NCBI RefSeq assembly: GCF_013285555.1
Contig: NZ_JAAXLT010000052.1
Coordinates: forward strand, 1 to 36,107
From: Candidatus Cyanaurora vandensis
Lineage (GTDB): Bacteria; Cyanobacteriota; Cyanobacteriia; Gloeobacterales; Anthocerotibacteraceae
Direction of reading: 5' to 3'
DNA length: 36,107 nt
Each line of letters opens with the position of its first letter. Position 1 is the stretch's first letter. Below, in pieces: positions 35,004 to 36,107 of this stretch. The notes beneath the pieces were generated by a model. The model was given only the letters and a program-made list of their open reading frames with translations. It was not told where the DNA came from and searched no databases. The position numbers and the translations under genes are program-made.

Positions 35004-35312
35004 TCAATCAACGGGTTGCTCCCATTTTACTGGGCGGTCTTGGGGGTGGACGAGACCGTAACGTTCTTTGAGTAAAGCTGACCGCTGGGTGCCATCAAAG
35101 GCCCGTTCAAAACGTCGTTGACGCTGTTGATAGACCCGCTGGGCTTTATCCAATTCCAGGGCTAGCTGTTGCGTGTGGGTTTGTTGTTGCAGATAGTAAT
35201 TCGTCAACTGGAGCAAGCTCCGGTAAAGTAATCCGCCCAGACCCAGTAATACCAAAATCAATAGACCGTTAAGGGCCAAGGCGCGACGATGGACGGGAGT
35301 CAAGGAGGACAC
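35004..35312 (-). CDS. One-pass membrane protein with coiled coil, FtsB/FtsL-like layout
   Basis: 102 residues from GTG 35312, which has GAGG five bases upstream; the frame itself is open to 35384. A short basic N-terminus (TPVHRRALALNG) is followed by one membrane helix (LLILVLLGLGGLLYRSLLQL), then a Gln-rich coiled coil (LQQQTHTQQLALELDKAQRV, YQQRQRRFERAFDGTQ) and a short tail. This layout is like the divisome proteins FtsB/FtsL/DivIC, and small cyanobacterial proteins of this kind are common, but no specific motif proves it. It is upstream of recQ on the same strand. Confidence 0.7.
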   Translation of the reverse strand: MSSLTPVHRRALALNGLLILVLLGLGGLLYRSLLQLTNYYLQQQTHTQQLALELDKAQRVYQQRQRRFERAFDGTQRSALLKERYGLVHPQDRPVKWEQPVD

Positions 35313-35357
35313 AAAAACCTCAACCGCGATAGAACGTAAACACCAAAAATTAGGGGT

Positions 35358-35378
35358 AGCGGGAGTAAGACCCCCGCT
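35358..35378 (-). terminator. Hairpin between the 31-residue gene and the FtsB-like gene
   Basis: On the minus strand AGCGGG (35378-35373) pairs with CCCGCT (35363-35358) across a 9-base loop, and TTTTT follows about ten bases later. It looks like a moderate intrinsic terminator for the 31-residue gene. Confidence 0.45.
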
Positions 35379-35384
35379 CGGCAA

Positions 35385-35480
35385 TTATTTCCCGAGGGAA
35401 GAGGCGAGTAACGTGGCGAAAATTCCGGCAACTAGGGCGGCGGCAAAGGCCCCAGCTACTTCAAGCAAACCGATTTGCAT
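35385..35480 (-). CDS. 31-residue single-span membrane peptide
   Basis: The ATG at 35480 opens a 31-residue frame beginning MQIGLLEVAGAFAAALVAGI, then FATLLASSLGK and TAA. It is one Ala/Leu-rich membrane helix with a Glu at residue 7 and a Lys end. AAGG lies eight bases upstream of the ATG and a near-consensus promoter precedes it, which makes translation likely. The size and context (cyanobacterium) suggest a low-mass subunit of a photosynthetic or respiratory complex, but it does not match the PetG, PetL, PetN, PsbM, PsbT or PsaM sequences I remember. It is divergent from cphA. Confidence 0.6.
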   Translation of the reverse strand: MQIGLLEVAGAFAAALVAGIFATLLASSLGK

Positions 35481-35503
35481 GACGCACCTTAAATTTTCCT
35501 CTT

Positions 35504-35532
35504 ATTATACTGATCACTCCCAGAGTTTCTAA
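35504..35532 (-). promoter_or_regulatory. Sigma-70-type promoter of the 31-residue gene
   Basis: Minus strand: TTAGAA (35532-35527), 17-base spacer, perfect TATAAT (35509-35504). The start codon is 23 bases further downstream, giving a very short leader. Confidence 0.65.
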
Positions 35533-35637
35533 GTTAATTCTGCTTTTTTGCTGACCCAGTACCGGATTTGATAGGTGAGACTACCCCCTTCCCGGCTGAA
35601 AGTGATAAGTTTAGCAAGATCTAGGCATTTCATCTCC

Positions 35638-36107
35638 ATGCGTATCCTGAGCATCCGTGCCCTGCGGGGACCCAATTACTGGAGCATTCGTCGTCACAAC
35701 CTGATTGTGATGCAGTTGGACTTGGAGGAATTGGAGGAGCAACCCACCAACGGCCTACCCGAATTTGTCGGTCATCTCGAACGGTTGATGCCGTCTCTCT
35801 ACAATCATTTTTGCTCTGAGAACCATCTCGGTGGCTTCCTCAAACGGTTGCGCGAAGGGATTTGGATGGGCCATGTCGTCGAACATGTCGCCTTGGAGTT
35901 GCAAGCCTTGGCGGGGATGAATGTCGGCTTTGGTCGGACCCGCTCCACGCGCACGCCCGGTGTTTATAACGTCGTCTTCTCTTACATTGAAGAGCAGGCG
36001 GGTCGGTTCGCCGCCCGGGCGGCGGTGCGGTTAGTCAATATGTTGTTGGCGGGTGAGACCTACGACCTCGAAGAGGATATTCAGGAACTGCGCGAGATCC
36101 GCGAAGA
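35638..36107 (+). CDS. cphA: Cyanophycin synthetase, N-terminal part (runs off the window)
   Basis: First 156 codons of a cyanophycin synthetase, which builds the nitrogen-storage polymer multi-L-arginyl-poly-L-aspartate from Asp and Arg with ATP. The visible part is the CphA N-terminal domain: MRILSIRALRGPNYWSIRRH, then LPEFVGHLERLMPSLYNHFC, LREGIWMGHVVEHVALELQ, and MNVGFGRTRSTRTPGVYNVV. This is characteristic of the enzyme; the ATP-grasp and Mur-ligase-like domains lie beyond the right edge. The start ATG at 35638 fits other CphA proteins. No cphB (cyanophycinase) gene is in the visible flank; in many cyanobacteria it lies upstream. Confidence 0.95.
   Translation, partial: MRILSIRALRGPNYWSIRRHNLIVMQLDLEELEEQPTNGLPEFVGHLERLMPSLYNHFCSENHLGGFLKRLREGIWMGHVVEHVALELQALAGMNVGFGRTRSTRTPGVYNVVFSYIEEQAGRFAARAAVRLVNMLLAGETYDLEEDIQELREIRE

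Overview
The window reads as chromosomal DNA of a cyanobacterium. It carries the thylakoid NDH-1 subunit gene ndhB, the start of a cyanophycin synthetase gene, a tandem expansion of Uma2 (DUF820) genes, a DUF2949 gene and a cyanobacterial-style RpoD/SigA-family sigma factor. I cannot place it to genus from sequence alone. Most of the window is moderately GC-rich and tightly packed. About 28.6-33.1 kb is visibly more A+T-rich and holds broken genes, so it looks like an accessory island.

Layout. 1-1052 (minus): sensor histidine kinase running off the left edge, with its ATPase domain apparently disrupted in a G/C run. 1117-6714 (plus): miaB, four tandem Uma2 genes, rdgB, cinA and a 65-residue protein, nearly all abutting or overlapping, then a hairpin. 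6796-7710 (plus): CDF metal transporter. 7832-12225 (minus): ndhB, a LuxR-type response regulator, and a GH57 glucan-active enzyme whose stop overlaps the regulator start. 12353-14375 (plus): two Opp/Dpp-type ABC ATPases without permeases. 14414-18550 (minus): Rpn-family nuclease, sigma factor, a lipoprotein, and a fur-hrcA pair. 18774 (plus): pilin-like protein. 19294 (minus): NAD kinase. 20284-24828 (plus): DUF885 metallopeptidase-like protein, outer-membrane beta-barrel, lepA. 24829-27691 (minus): TPR protein, a secreted two-lobed protein, an archaeal/group II-like chaperonin and DUF2949; the last three abut or overlap. 27925-28584 (minus): helical protein of unknown role, with a 14-unit 21-bp tandem repeat directly upstream.

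The island proper (about 28.9-32.8 kb) begins with coding debris: a C-terminal gene fragment with an in-frame TAG, a GNAT-like gene with an in-frame TAA and TGA, and the first ~75 codons of what looks like a large helicase. An apparently intact three-gene unit follows: a Trypco1 (trypsin-co-occurring, CU044_2847-like) protein, a 623-residue protein joining a trypsin-like protease with a complete H38/D71/S146 triad to a large C-terminal region ending in a GAF-like segment, and a 62-residue protein. This is the best candidate for a poorly described system. Trypco proteins are known from predicted bacterial conflict systems; the GAF-like fusion and the small third gene look unusual. Its role as defence or stress-triggered proteolysis is inference.

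The right end returns to housekeeping genes: recQ, an FtsB/FtsL-like one-pass protein and a 31-residue membrane peptide with a near-consensus promoter (all minus), then divergent cphA (plus), cut by the right edge.
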